From positions 9,700,793-9,764,792 of the forward strand of contig CM042092.1 in NCBI GenBank assembly GCA_023512835.1: a stretch of DNA of 64,000 nt, in the 5' to 3' direction. The notes under the pieces were generated by a model. That model was given only the letters and a program-made list of their open reading frames with translations. It was not told where the DNA came from and did not search any database. Origin of the DNA: Taxillus chinensis (taxonomy: Eukaryota > Streptophyta > Magnoliopsida > Santalales > Loranthaceae). Positions 49,501 through 60,958 of this stretch are shown piece by piece. A program made the translations under genes and the position numbers. Each line of letters starts with the position of its first letter. Position 1 is the stretch's first letter.

Positions 49501-51759
49501 TGCCAATAAAAATTATACCTTTAGGATGGAAATTGCCAAAATTACGGATAAAAGATGTACGTGTCCCTAATCATTATCTTAACTCTTATAAAAACAAAAT
49601 GAAAACATCACCTAAAGGCAATCACCAAATCAAGTAACCGTACGATAAGGGTCCACCGAATTACCTCGTAGTTCAACAGCTACATGGCCCCATCGAACTC
49701 CCACGTGCATTGCCGCCCAATGTCCATCACACACACACACATATAGATATATACACCCCCCCACCTGCACTGTCCATCATTCAACAATGCACATGATCCT
49801 CCAACTTGTATATCAACGGTAACTGTGCAAGCCACATGTAATCTATAATTGTTTTAAAAAATTTAAAGAGGGCCTTCCCATCAAATTGTTTTAATTAACA
49901 AAAAACTATAAATAGAGTCTTTATTTTGTTTTTTAAATCAGCCGCCCCGCTATAGGTGGGTGTGCCACGGCCTCTTAATTAATTATCATTAATGGAGTCT
50001 CAAAAATCAAACCCTTTAGGACTTAGGAAGTCCTTTTGGTCTTATTTCTATAACACCCATTTTGCCTATCTTTTAATTGTAATTAAAGATTAATTAACGT
50101 CTTCATAAAAATATTATTAAGTATGACCCAGATAATTTAAAATATTATAGTTCAATAAATTTACCAATGTAAATTTCTTACATTTAATATACTTGAATAG
50201 AAAAAAAATATGTGAGATTTTAAATAACTTAGTTGATTTAAATTTTTATAGTTGAATGGTTTTTTCACTTGTGATTTTGTTTTATTAGAAAATGTTATAT
50301 ATTGGGAGGGGAGACAAAGTGCAGTTGCTATTATTTATTGTAAAATAAATTTTAATGTAATTTATTGAATTCAATAAATGTGGCCACATCAGCATTGTGA
50401 TGTCTTTATTATTTAATATTTAATTTATTTTCTCGCTATTTTATGAATTATTAGGTTAAAAGGTAATGAAGAAGACAAAATGACTCATTTGAAAAAAGAA
50501 GTATGAAAGTTTTTTGAGTATAACATGGTTGAGCCTTTGAATACAATGAATTGAACTACTTTTTCAATATTGGAGTGAAGTAGTTAAAATATGACATATT
50601 TATTAGTCAAACTAAGTACGCAAAAGATATGTAAAGAATTTGGCTTGAATAATGCATCATCAACTAAGAACCAATGATTACTAATGCAAAGTTGAGCTTT
50701 AATAAAACCAACAAGGAGTTAATTAAACATAATTATAGTGACTTCAAAACTATTTTTTACTTTATATATTTGTTGTTTAAGTTAAATTCTATCCAGTAAC
50801 ACTTTTTATTAACTTAAAACAGTTAATAACAAGTTTAAATAATAATGTTGACAATTAGCGATGTAGCCACAATTTTATAATTTTAGAAATAAAAGTTATT
50901 TTTTATTACTTTGCAGTTAAGCTCAACAAAATACAAGTCACTCGAATCAAAATTGACAAACGGATCCAAGATGTCCCATATAGGACTAGTGTGAGGTTAT
51001 AGTGATGCAATGACACTTTTAAGGTGTCATGTATAAATTACTGAGAGGTATAGCAGGGTAAGGGTTTGATTGATTGTATCGATCAATAGATAATATGTTT
51101 GCTTCTGATTAGTTTACCTACAACAAATCCTTGCCTTTGATGTCCCTGAAAAGGTCTTCAATTCCATCATATTTCATTTTTATGGCTATAAACTTTACTT
51201 TAATTTGGTTGCTAGGTTGGGGTTAACTATGAATACGGGATATTCTATTCAGTCATATGCATGTGTAGAATTAAATCATTACAAACCAAGACTTCATGTA
51301 TAATATTCTAGAATATTAGTTTCGAATTGGTGAAAACCATTGATTGTTTTGTAACGATTTAATTCATAGTGGAAATTTGATGTATTATTGCAAATAAAAT
51401 AAATAAAATTAGTTAGTATATTATACTGTTATAATAAAAAAAAATCATTTTCAGTCTTAGCTAATCTTAATGATAACTAATCCATTTTCACTGGAATAAA
51501 CAATATATAAAGTCTTATTATTTTCATTAAGTTAATCTAATTAAAATTAGTTTAATTTTTGATGATTTATCATCATATCATTACTTTACACATAATTTTG
51601 AAAACAAAAAAAATATTTTCCTTATTTTACCACTGTATTTAATATTTTTACAATACTTTATATGGTTAATAATAGTCCAAATTTTAACGATTTTAAGATA
51701 ATAACCAACTTGCCTCATATTAATCAATGAGACAGTGCATAAGGTAAATATAGTAGTTA
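46560..51759. other. long intergenic region
   Basis: More than 5 kb without a recognised gene, RNA gene or transposon. It is AT-rich with scattered short open frames and simple repeats, for example ATT near 47738-47755 and CA near 49728-49740. A lone GAGCATGATCATTTTTAC after TTA near 49390 resembles a Tourist end, but no partner was found. Confidence 0.45.
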
Positions 51760-51762
51760 TTA

Positions 51763-52627
51763 GAACATTTTCAATCCATCAGCAAAAACAAAAGTAAAAA
51801 GTATATTTGACTAAAAGCTCTTTCTAATGCATTAGATAAACCATTAGCAATAACATAAATAAAAGGTAAATATGGTTTTAGCTTTAGCTGTTGACAATGA
51901 TGCCAACTCAGTAAATACAGATAAAATTTCAACCTAATCCCTCTATTGCATCATGTTCCTCCTGTCAACCATCCCTCTCTCACATTGTGTCCCCCCCACT
52001 TGGCACGCCGCTACACCACCCACCCATCCACCCCCCCTTTTTGCGGTCACGCGGCTTGCCCAATGGTAGGCGCATGAAGTGAGTTGGTGCGGCTAGGTTT
52101 GGTTTTGGTTCAAGTATAAGGAGTGCTTGGACAAAAACACGATCCCAAATGTGAACCATCTTATTACTAGATCTTGGCATTGGCGCAGCGTTGGTACATG
52201 CGGTTGGTATTGGATGTCCCAGCGACGGTTGTAGCGGGAGAGTTGGTGCCACTGGATCTGGTTCTGGTTCAAGTAAAAGGAGGGCTTGGACACAAATGCA
52301 ATCTTAAATGTGAAGCCATCCCACCTTTGGATCTTGGCGTCGGTGCAGGTGGAGAGTTGGTGTGACTGGGTATGGTTCTATTTCTCTCTCCCCCCTAATT
52401 GCTTGGGCTCGAAGAAGATCGGATTTAGCAGCAGCCCCCTCCCTCGCCTTACTGTTTTGGATTTGAAATTTGAGATATGAGATTTAGAGAGGTAAGGATA
52501 AATTGGAAAAAATAAAATTTAAGTAAAAATATAGATAATATAGCATTTGAGTACTATTAGCCAAAATGATAATGTAACAAACTAAAAATAGTTTTAACTA
52601 TTCCTTTTAACTTGATAAGATTGGAGC
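51763..52627. mobile_element. Tourist-like element E with minisatellite core
   Basis: Left end GAACATTTTCAATCCATC and right end, read inverted, GCTCCAATCTTATC, with TTA on both sides (51760-51762 by extension of TTA at 51760, and 52628-52630). AT-rich arms match element G, most clearly TAAGTAAAAATATAGATAAT near 52522. The core (about 51960-52480) is GC-rich and contains a diverged tandem repeat. No transposase. Confidence 0.6.
52081..52390. repeat. diverged minisatellite in the core of element E
   Basis: A unit starting GAGTTGGTG, with GGTTCAAGTA, AGGAG.GCTTGGACA and AATGTGAA inside it, begins at 52081, 52240 and 52354. Periods are 159 and 114 bases, the second unit being shorter, and the third is truncated. 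Short open frames here follow from the repeat. Confidence 0.65.
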
Positions 52628-52630
52628 TTA

Positions 52631-53249
52631 ATTTATATATAGTTAATTTAGTAATTTTAAAATGATTACATTACTTAATGTTTAAAGTGAATTTTAGATG
52701 GAGACAATGTAAGTGAAATTTTATTAATCAGTGATTACAACACTCATTACTTTAAAAACTAGGAAACATACTTTTAAAAATTTATTCATTTTTAATATAA
52801 TATGGTTAAAATTATTGTTTTGAAAATAAATAACCTACTGCATGTTACTTTAATTAGCAATCATTTAAATAGGCTTACCTACCTCGATAATGTCAAACTA
52901 AAAAACATGTCATAAATTTTTAAAAATCAGTCGATGAGAGAAAGTTTGACCGAACCAATCGCATCAATTAAAGTAGCGATTAATTGAATTTTGTCGAACT
53001 GGACCACCGAAAGTAATATTGTCAAATCGCATCAATCGCATCCACGACACGGCCGACCAGGAAGAAACCGGCCAGCAAATGGGGCTTTGTTTTTGAAAAT
53101 ATGGTTGGTCTGTTATAGTCCAACAATTATCGGGTCTCCTCCAACTCTGTTAATGGTCTTGGGCTTTCATTGATTGGGTTTGCCTTGGGCTCTAAAGTGG
53201 GCTTGTTCTGCTCTACGGCAACAGCAAGCCGAGCGCGAGCAGCGCCGAA
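52631..53249. other. intergenic and promoter of the TMX2-like gene
   Basis: The first half is AT-rich spacer. 53150-53215 holds several GGGCTT/TGGGCT motifs resembling site II elements found in plant housekeeping promoters. No TATA box is obvious. Confidence 0.45.
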
Positions 53250-53591
53250 ATGGTGGAGACTTTCTGGGTCCCACTTTCTTCGATTTTGATTCGATCCGAT
53301 CCCACTCGATTCCCGCAAACAAACCCTAACCCTTACAAGCAGGTACAGAGCAAGAGAAAGAATGGTGGAGACGATTCGCAATCACCTGACATGGTTGAAT
53401 ACGATGGTGTCGAAGCCATTTTATTTCTCTCACTTCCTCGTCTTTTTCTCGTACTTTGTTCTTCGCATTTCCACTTCTCAGACGCTCTCTCCTCACATCG
53501 CCAGTCGTCTCCTTTACCGGGTAATGCCTCTTCTTCTTCTTCTTCTTCTGATTGTTGTTGTTGTCGTATGCATGTATGCATACTTGCATAG
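53250..53591 (+). other. candidate upstream open frame overlapping the TMX2-like start
   Basis: ATG at 53250 in good context (A at -3, G at +4) opens a 113-codon frame that overlaps the main start at 53362 in another frame. Both starts share the letters ATGGTGGAGAC. If the mRNA begins upstream of 53250, this would reduce translation from the main start; if it begins between the two, the frame is irrelevant. Confidence 0.3.
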
Positions 53592-56500
53592 GCATAAATT
53601 TTGAAGCACATTTTAGATTTTTTTTGATCATGAGTCTTAAGATACAAAATTTTCGGGTTTGTGCAGGAATTTCAAGTGATTCTTACATTTTCCGTGGTCA
53701 CGGTAATTAAGGTATGTATACTTGTATTTAATTTAAATTATATAGAAAAAAGTTTCAAATTTAAAGGGCATTACATGTAGGTATTGCTGGGTTGTGTGCG
53801 TAGAGGGATGTCATTTTTTTCCATACACAATGCTGTAACTTTGATGCATTTGGACATGTAGTTTGTATTCTTTGAATTTTTGGGAAAAAATGGGGGCACA
53901 TTACTTGTCATATGATCTCTTCAATGCTTCGGATTGACTGACTGGAGTCGGGAATTATGAATATAATGAGATAAACCAAAGTTTCTCTGAAATTGGGTGT
54001 GGGGGGATGTTTTGGTTTCTTCGGCAGTGTTGTGTTTAGACGAATATGTTAGTTCTATAGCATTGTCTAGGAGCAGTAGAATTGATTGGCCTGGATATGG
54101 GTCCAGGAAAAATGAAATAAAGGCTTTTAGAGAGGAGTTCTGTACTTGAATGTTTTTACGATAATTGCATAACCGGAAGGAATAAAAAAATTTCAACAGT
54201 TGTAGCTTTACCATGTTTTTATATTTTTTCGATTTTTCGTATCATTTTTTTTGTACGTTTTGTACTCAATTTACTAGTGGCTTGAATTTAAAGCAGTGAT
54301 TGAATCTAGTTCCTTTTAAACGTTTGTTTATTTGCTTGTTTTTTTTTTTTTTTTGATTTGCAACAGATTGCAAGAGAGGAAACATGGGAGGCGTTCATTG
54401 CTGACACACTACTTTATGGCAAGGTGACCCGCTCACTACTGTCTCCTACTTTTGCCTCGTATTCTTCCCTTTGATGTTAAAATATAATCTGGAGATTATA
54501 AACATGATTTATTGTCTGCAAGGGGAGTTTATATGGCGGCATTATTTTTTCTGAGGAAGGTAGATAAAAATTTATTAGAGCAAGAAAAGAAAATCAGCAT
54601 TAAGTGTTGATCAATCATTAGTGATTAAAATTTTTACTGTGAAGAAGTGTGAGGCGCAGAGGCAGGCAGCATCTAAGAAATGCATGTTTGAGAAGAGAAT
54701 GATATATATGGCAAGATGTAGGGTCAGGAATCTGGATCCTGGATGTAAGATATCAGGCCTTGCAAAAAAAGGACACCTTAGATTCTCAATTGCTGATGCT
54801 TGACTGAGTTGCCTGAGTGGGAAAATATATTCTAGAAAATATAATGATCTCCATTTTTTTTTGTTTTAAAAATATCTACAGAGGCTGCCACGGGGTTTCG
54901 AACCCACGCTATTGGGGTACATTTGGTTCTTAATTGCCACTAGGCTATGCCTCATGGGGAATAATCTTTGTCATTAACTCCAAAATAATGTGTAACATAA
55001 TCTGTTCTTTGAACATGTGGAAGCTGCTTCATGTTTTATTTTCCCATAATGGCTGCGCTTAATGTTGATATTGTTTTGACTTGAGCTTAATGTTCCAGGT
55101 ATGCCTTATCATCGTTGCTTTAATCATGGATTACCACTTGGCACTTTGGTACATAGTGGCATTTTTAGGTAGCCTAGCTTTTTTTATTGTATTTGAGATC
55201 ATTAATTAAGAAATTGGCATTTAAAAAAAAATCAAATGGACTATTAGAGGGCCCTTCTGTTAGCACTTGAGTAGACATGATTATTTTGATCCTTGATCAT
55301 GTAGTTTTTAAATTGTGATTAATTGCCTATCATAGTTCTCAAAGCATCGTCTAGGTGACTGCACGGTGGAAGATGTGTTGGGCGGCTGGACATCTTGCCT
55401 GGATCGGAAAAGGCGACTGTCTATGCTCTCTATGTTATAAGGCTAAAAATTGTAATAGAAATTATATATATAAATATATATATATATTTAAAATGCATTA
55501 ACTGCCTAGGAATCGCTTAGGCATTGTCCTAGCTAAACCTTCCAACGCCTAGGTGGCTTAGTCGCTTTGAGAACTATATTGCTTATAGTAGTCATGGTTT
55601 TGTGTTATTTATTAGCAATTTCTTTGGCTTTGATTCTCTTACAGTACTTACTTACAGTGAAATAATCAAATAATAAATATGTTAATATGGAATAATATTG
55701 GCTATAAATTTAACTCGAAATATGTGTCTTAACTAAATTTTTTTATTAAATATCAAACTTCGAGAGATTGACTAATCAAATTTGGTTATCTAGTGCCTCG
55801 AAGTTTGGTATTTAAAAAAAAATAGTCAAGACACATATTTCGAATCGAATTTGTGATCAATATTATTTCACATAGACAAATTTGTTAAAACATTTGGCTA
55901 TTTTACAGTGAGTACTCTTATATAAAAGGATCCTTTAATGTTCTAATTCTGACCATGAGGCATTATCTATTATATTAAGAATATTTCTGTTTTATGATAT
56001 TATTTCATCCCGATTTAATCTTTCTGTCATCAATTGCAGTGATATGCATCTTAACCCAGCAACCAGCCTGCCAAGAACTGGGTAAGGGATGAATTTGTGT
56101 CCCCACAATAAAATTTTATTTTTTTGTGTTTGTATGTTTTATATATATTTTGTATAATTATTGTTGTATTCTAGTGTCAGTTAAAGTAGATCAATGTGTG
56201 AGAATTGGTTTGTAGCTGATGGACCTTAAAGGGTGAAGATAACTAAATTTGGAGACAATAATGGTTGAAGAAAGCAATCAAATATTAGAATATAGAAAAT
56301 ATATAAGCACTATGAAGTAGCATGCTGGTATACCATCGGCATATCAAGTGAGGTTCTGGATAAAATAGAAGGAAGATGAAGCGAATGCATTGGAATTCTT
56401 GGATGCTAAAATGATATAATATAACTGCAATTAAACTGAGAATGGTTGCAAAATTTAAGAATTCTGCTTCAATAAGATAAAGATTCAAGCATCAATTCCT

Positions 56501-58876
56501 TAAGGCTAGATGGAAAAGGGTTAGTATTTTCAACAATGACCAAACAGTGCATTAATGAGAGAATAAAATGTTTGCCTTGTGCAACTAGTCATGGAATTGG
56601 ACGCAAACTTCATTAATGGAGTAATTTAACTCACCCAGCCATGTAGTGGCGGGTTAGACTTTTTATTTTTTAATAACTTTGTCCAGTTTTCGACGCAAAC
56701 TTAAATGTATTTTCAAAGAGTTGACTGGCTATTCCCTTATAGGTGAGTCGAATAAATTGACCCCATTGCAGTTGGAAACTGTGCTTGCTAAAGGGAGCAC
56801 ACCAAGATACTGGCTGGTTGGTTCTATGGCTACTTCTGGAATTCTTAAATTTAATGTTTTCGGGAGTCATTTTGTTTTTTTCTTTTCTCTCTCATTTATT
56901 GTTCGGGTCTATCATATCATATCATATTATATTTTCTTATCAATTTTTGTGAGGCCCAATTTAAGAATATATTTCTTTATAACACATTCTCTTTTTTACT
57001 GAACAGACGTTGTTTTAAAAAATTATTATTTATAATTTTATATTTCAATTTCAATAAAAATTCAAATCATAAAATCCCTTATATTTTATATTGTTTTAAG
57101 TACCAAACCCCTTAGCATCTCAAGGTGTTTTTGTGCGAATAGTTGCATCTAATGGTAGACTTCCCTAATCAAATGCCTAAATACTACATAGTACATGTCT
57201 AATTATGGGGGATGCATTTAGTATAAATGCTTATTGACACGTTCAGGGTCAACTCTCAATTTTGTGTTACATGAATTTGGTCTCATAGGGAATCCAATTT
57301 TGGCAGGTAGAATTTCGTGCTTTTTGGTTGTCCAGTTGCATACGAACTAGTCGCCTATTTTCTGAACTCTCAATTACGTAGGTTTCTTGCCATTGAGTGC
57401 AATGCTATTTACTTTCCTTTTATTTGTTTGACTGTTCCTTGTTTTTTTCATGGAATAATTCTGGCCATATCTATGCTTTTCTGGCAGATATTCAAACCAA
57501 AATCTATCTTTTGGTGTAGTTGATCTTAGCCTCTTTCCAAATGCTGCAGAAAATTTTGGAATATATCTCGATGGTAAACTATTCTATTACTCTTTTTTGT
57601 CTTTCCTGTCTAAAATTTATCTTATTTTTGTCATTTATTAAAATGTTCGATTTATATTAGCTTTTCTTTAAGTATTTTTGCACAGAAACATTGATCCATG
57701 CAAACCCAATGCGCTTGTAGGTAACTTGAGCCAACTGCCTATATATATTCTATTTGATAATTCTGTGGAGGTTACACGTTTTCCAGATTTGGATTCTGAT
57801 GCAAAATGGTCCAACCATTTGATAACTAAGGTATATGATATTACTGTGTATTATTTATTCCGGAATTCTGATGTTCTTATCTGTTTTATTTTTCCGCAGT
57901 AAGTCTTGCCTCATATATCTTACAGTGCGTTGCTAGAGTTATGTCACATATCCAGAAAATTCCTCACTGGTCATTTACTTTCTTCATGTGTTCATGCAGA
58001 AGCTCCCCCATTCCTCCATGATTTTGATATTCCTGCACATATATGATCCCACTTTTTATGGCCAAAAAAAGAAAAAGAAACATGGTTTCATTTGATATAC
58101 AACTATTAGTGAGTTTGGTATGATTAAGAGTTAAGACCTTGGGAAAATGTCTAGGTAATCTCATCTTGCCAAATTAACCTTCAAAAATTCAATAAATCCC
58201 AGCAATCCCCATAAAATCTGAAAAAGATTGAGTTGTATTACCAGAGGCTTGCAGCCTTAAACAAATCTCCTTCCTCATGGGCCTTGCTAGCCAAGGAAAG
58301 CAATGCTGCGGCTATTTGTGATCCAAATCAGCAGTCAGGCCCGTAAAGTTTGATATATTACATTCTCTACATTGGCATGGCTAGAATTTTGGGAATATTT
58401 ACATGCTGATTTTGTGAAGAATTTTGTTGGATTTTATGGTAGTGCAATTTCACTTTCAGACTTCAGAGTAGTGTTTGCTAGATAGCTGCACTGCTGCAGT
58501 AATTTCTCTACCATGCCTGTTGTCATATAACACGGACTTTTATTTATTTTTCTGTATATATTATTAATCGGTTGATTATGTGCCGCAGAAAATCTTTTGT
58601 CAGCACTTTGAGCTTGACCGGCGCCTTATTGAATACGTAAAGAGTGAGTATTCAACTTATGAAATCAAATTGTGCCAAATATCTGCTTGTGCAAAATATG
58701 GGCTTTCGGGTAATTTATTAAATTTTGGTGTTTTAATTAGTGGGGAGCAGTGTTAGTTGTATTTACAAAGAAGTCCAAATGAGAAAAGAGAAAAGAGAAA
58801 AGCTAATAGCTTGAAGTGTCAGTCAAGGATTTTTTTATTATTCATTTTAATAGATAATTTTGATTATGCAGGCTAA
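53362..58876 (+). CDS. TMX2-like: thioredoxin-related transmembrane protein 2 (TMX2)-like
   Basis: Endomembrane protein with N-terminal membrane segments and a lumenal-type thioredoxin fold. Exons 53362-53520, 53667-53711, 54367-54423, 55099-55168, 56040-56081, 56743-56816, 57307-57377, 57488-57573, 57721-57830 and 58589-58643, then a short last exon (58872-58876). This gives 257 residues, and all junctions keep frame. Hydrophobic segments lie near residues 20-36, 57-67 and 88-117. AREETWEAFIADTLLYGK, SNKLTPLQLE, LSFGVVDLSLFPNAAENFGI and LPIYILFDN are in family order. The usual CXXC is missing: the site reads LSSCIRTS with one cysteine (160), as in SNDC-type TMX2, so classical oxidoreductase activity is unlikely. 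The last exon is uncertain (alternatives at 58949 and 58953). Introns carry a SINE and two MITEs. Confidence 0.85.
54851..54959 (-). mobile_element. tRNA-like SINE fragment in TMX2-like intron 3
   Basis: On the minus strand, box A TAGCCTAGTGG (complement of 54937-54947) and box B GGTTCGAAACC (complement of 54894-54904) are at tRNA spacing. Flanking GAGGC and GCCTC can pair like an acceptor stem. A T-rich stretch on the plus strand (54854-54865) would be its A-rich tail. It could also be a decayed tRNA pseudogene. Confidence 0.6.
55333..55576. mobile_element. MITE with TAGTTCTCAAAGC ends in TMX2-like intron 4
   Basis: Left TAGTTCTCAAAGCATCGTC and right end, read inverted, TAGTTCTCAAAGCGACTAAG form terminal inverted repeats of 13 perfect bases, with partial pairing further in around CTAGGTG and CCTAGG. 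244 bases, no coding capacity. It belongs to a different family from the Tourist-like elements, and its superfamily is not assigned. Confidence 0.7.
55642..55917. mobile_element. Tourist-like fold-back MITE F in TMX2-like intron 4
   Basis: Left CAGTACTTACTTACAGTG and right end, read inverted, GAGTACTCACTGTAAAATAG, with TTA on both sides (55639-55641 and 55918-55920). The inverted arms run over 100 bases (CGAAATATGTGTCTTAACT and CGAAATATGTGTCTTGACT). 276 bases. Same family as element D (shared AATATTGATCACAAATT), but much better preserved, so younger. Confidence 0.8.
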
Positions 58877-59151
58877 GGCCACGAGTAATTGCGGTTTTAT
58901 GATCCTTGGAGATTGCTTTGAAAGCTGCTTCTATTCATTCTCGTTCAGGCAGTAGAGGCTGCAGAAGGCATGAAACCTAAGAAGGCCATGTCCACCTTTC
59001 AGCTGCAGCGTGAGTGCCAGAACCATGGAAAAGTCAGCCAAAGCCCACTTGCTATATCAGATAAGCTTGCGTCATATAGAAACAGATCCAGCTGAAATCA
59101 TATTAGGTTCTTAGTCTTTTGTTATTTGTAATGGGCTATGAGGTTCTCTTT
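58877..59151. other. TMX2-like 3' region with alternative last exons
   Basis: Two further acceptors in tandem (CAG-GCAG, at 58947-58952) could replace the last exon. Using the first ends after about ten codons. Using the second opens a frame of 47 codons to 59095 (EAAEGMKPKKAMSTFQLQ onward). This region is otherwise 3' UTR. Confidence 0.4.
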
Positions 59152-59697
59152 GGCCTCTCTAATTCATTAGCTATAATAAAAACTATAACAAAATTTTACT
59201 TAAATTGCTGTTCAATCTATTAACTATGAATAGCTAAAGTAAAAAATTTATTTAAATTTTATTTTAGTTAAATTGTCACATTAGTTTTTAATTTAATTCT
59301 ATTTTAAAATTATAAATTATATCCTGTAAAATTTAACATCTCCTTCTCTGCCTAGTTGCGCCCCCTCTTTCCTCACCCCCTCTCCCATTGCGCTGCCCCC
59401 TGCCTCCCTCCCTTTTCCGTCGTGTCGCCCCCTGCTTTCCTCCCTTTCCTGTCATGCCTTCCCTGCTTCCCTCCCTCCTTGGTTGTGCTTCCTCCCTCGC
59501 ATCACCTCGATCCTCTCCTGCAGTGGCAAAATACAATTGAAGCAAAAAATAAATGGTAAAGGGTATATTAGAACAAATAAAATTAAAGTAAAAATATAAA
59601 TAATATAATATTAAAATATTATCAGTTAAAATAATGTTATATTAAATTAAAAATAATTTTAACTAGTTACTTAACTAATGTAAATTAGAGATATTCT
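59152..59697. mobile_element. Tourist-like element G with pyrimidine-rich core
   Basis: Left end GGCCTCTCTAATTCATTAG and right end, read inverted, AGAATATCTCTAATTTACATT, followed by TAA. AT-rich arms parallel those of element E (AAAGTAAAAATATAAATAAT near 59584). The core at 59340-59525 is a GC-rich, strongly C/T-biased block built from CCTCCCT and GCCCCCTG repeats. The left target duplication is not preserved. Confidence 0.5.
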
Positions 59698-59700
59698 TAA

Positions 59701-60890
59701 ACATGTATTTCATTTTTGGTTTCGGCTGAAGTGATAGTTTTTTCTGATTGTAAAATTGCTTTCTGATTTCCGTTTCACATCAAATCCATCAGCCTTTCAG
59801 TTTTATAAAAAGTAAGTTTGTCCTTATTTAATTACTCTCTTGATCACGTGTTTCAATTTTATTTGAGATGACTTGGAGTTATAGGATGAATTATTAACCT
59901 CTGAAGTCACTACACCGCCAACGGCTATTTATAATATTGTAAAATAGTTTAAGCTAATATGTACTTCAAAATGGATTAAAGGGTTAGGTACAAGGTACAA
60001 GGCCTTGATAGCTCTAATATTGACATTGATGGCGTGTTATTTAATGCTTGAAGCGAGTACTTAATTAATAACCACCGACACACGCACAATAATATTAAGT
60101 CAGTTCATGCTTCTGAATCCAGATTGACATTACTGAGTGGGAGGAGTATTGAAACATAGTTGCCTGCTAATGTAGTTATTACCACATGCACATTGAAATT
60201 TATGAATCCAAATACATATAAAGAATTAGAAATGGACCGATCAAATCTGCCCCGAAAGGGTTTGGGGCAGGGCTAAAGAGTACGGCGGGTCAGAGCGGGA
60301 CGGAATGGGTATTTTAGCTTAAAATTACTTAAAAATATTAAAAAAAGTTGGGACGTGTCGGCCAATACCCGTGATCATCCCGCTATCTCTTCAGGTTGGA
60401 ACAAATCAGGGCGGATGGGCCAAAATTGCCATCTCCTAATTAGAAGCCCCTTGCTGTCATATGTCACCTTAATTTGTAAAGATAAGATGCTTACCGTACT
60501 TTTAAAAACTTCAATAACAATTCACTTTTACAAAAAAAATACGGCCAGATTTGGCTTCTACATTATAGCTAGTGTAATTAAAATAGGGAGCCAAGCCCTG
60601 TTTGCCTTTTTTTTCTTTTCTTTTTTTTTCTTTTCCTTTTTTGGGTTTCCAAGCGCCTGCTATTTGTATTTTTTTTTTACAAAAATCAAACGCTGTGCCC
60701 TGCAGGTACATACAAATACCGCAAGGAGAGGGCATATTAGATTTTATATGATAATACGATACTAAATTCTAACACCGTACGTACACACTACGTGGCTTAT
60801 TATCCGCACCGACCTATGACCGGCCTATCATAAGATTAAAATGTGCGAGCAGGCTGTTTCTTTTGTGGGTCATTTTCCAACTGTGATGTG

Positions 60891-60958
<68 letters not shown>

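Noticed and set aside
53127..53647. Minus-strand open frames opposite the TMX2-like first exon
   Set aside because: Antisense shadows of a real exon and of the CTT repeat at the start of intron 1.
59333..59559. Open frames on both strands in the pyrimidine-rich block
   Set aside because: Low-complexity core of Tourist-like element G; no domain recognised.
60355..60765. 136-codon open frame
   Set aside because: Composition follows T-rich low-complexity DNA, with no domain or start context worth supporting.
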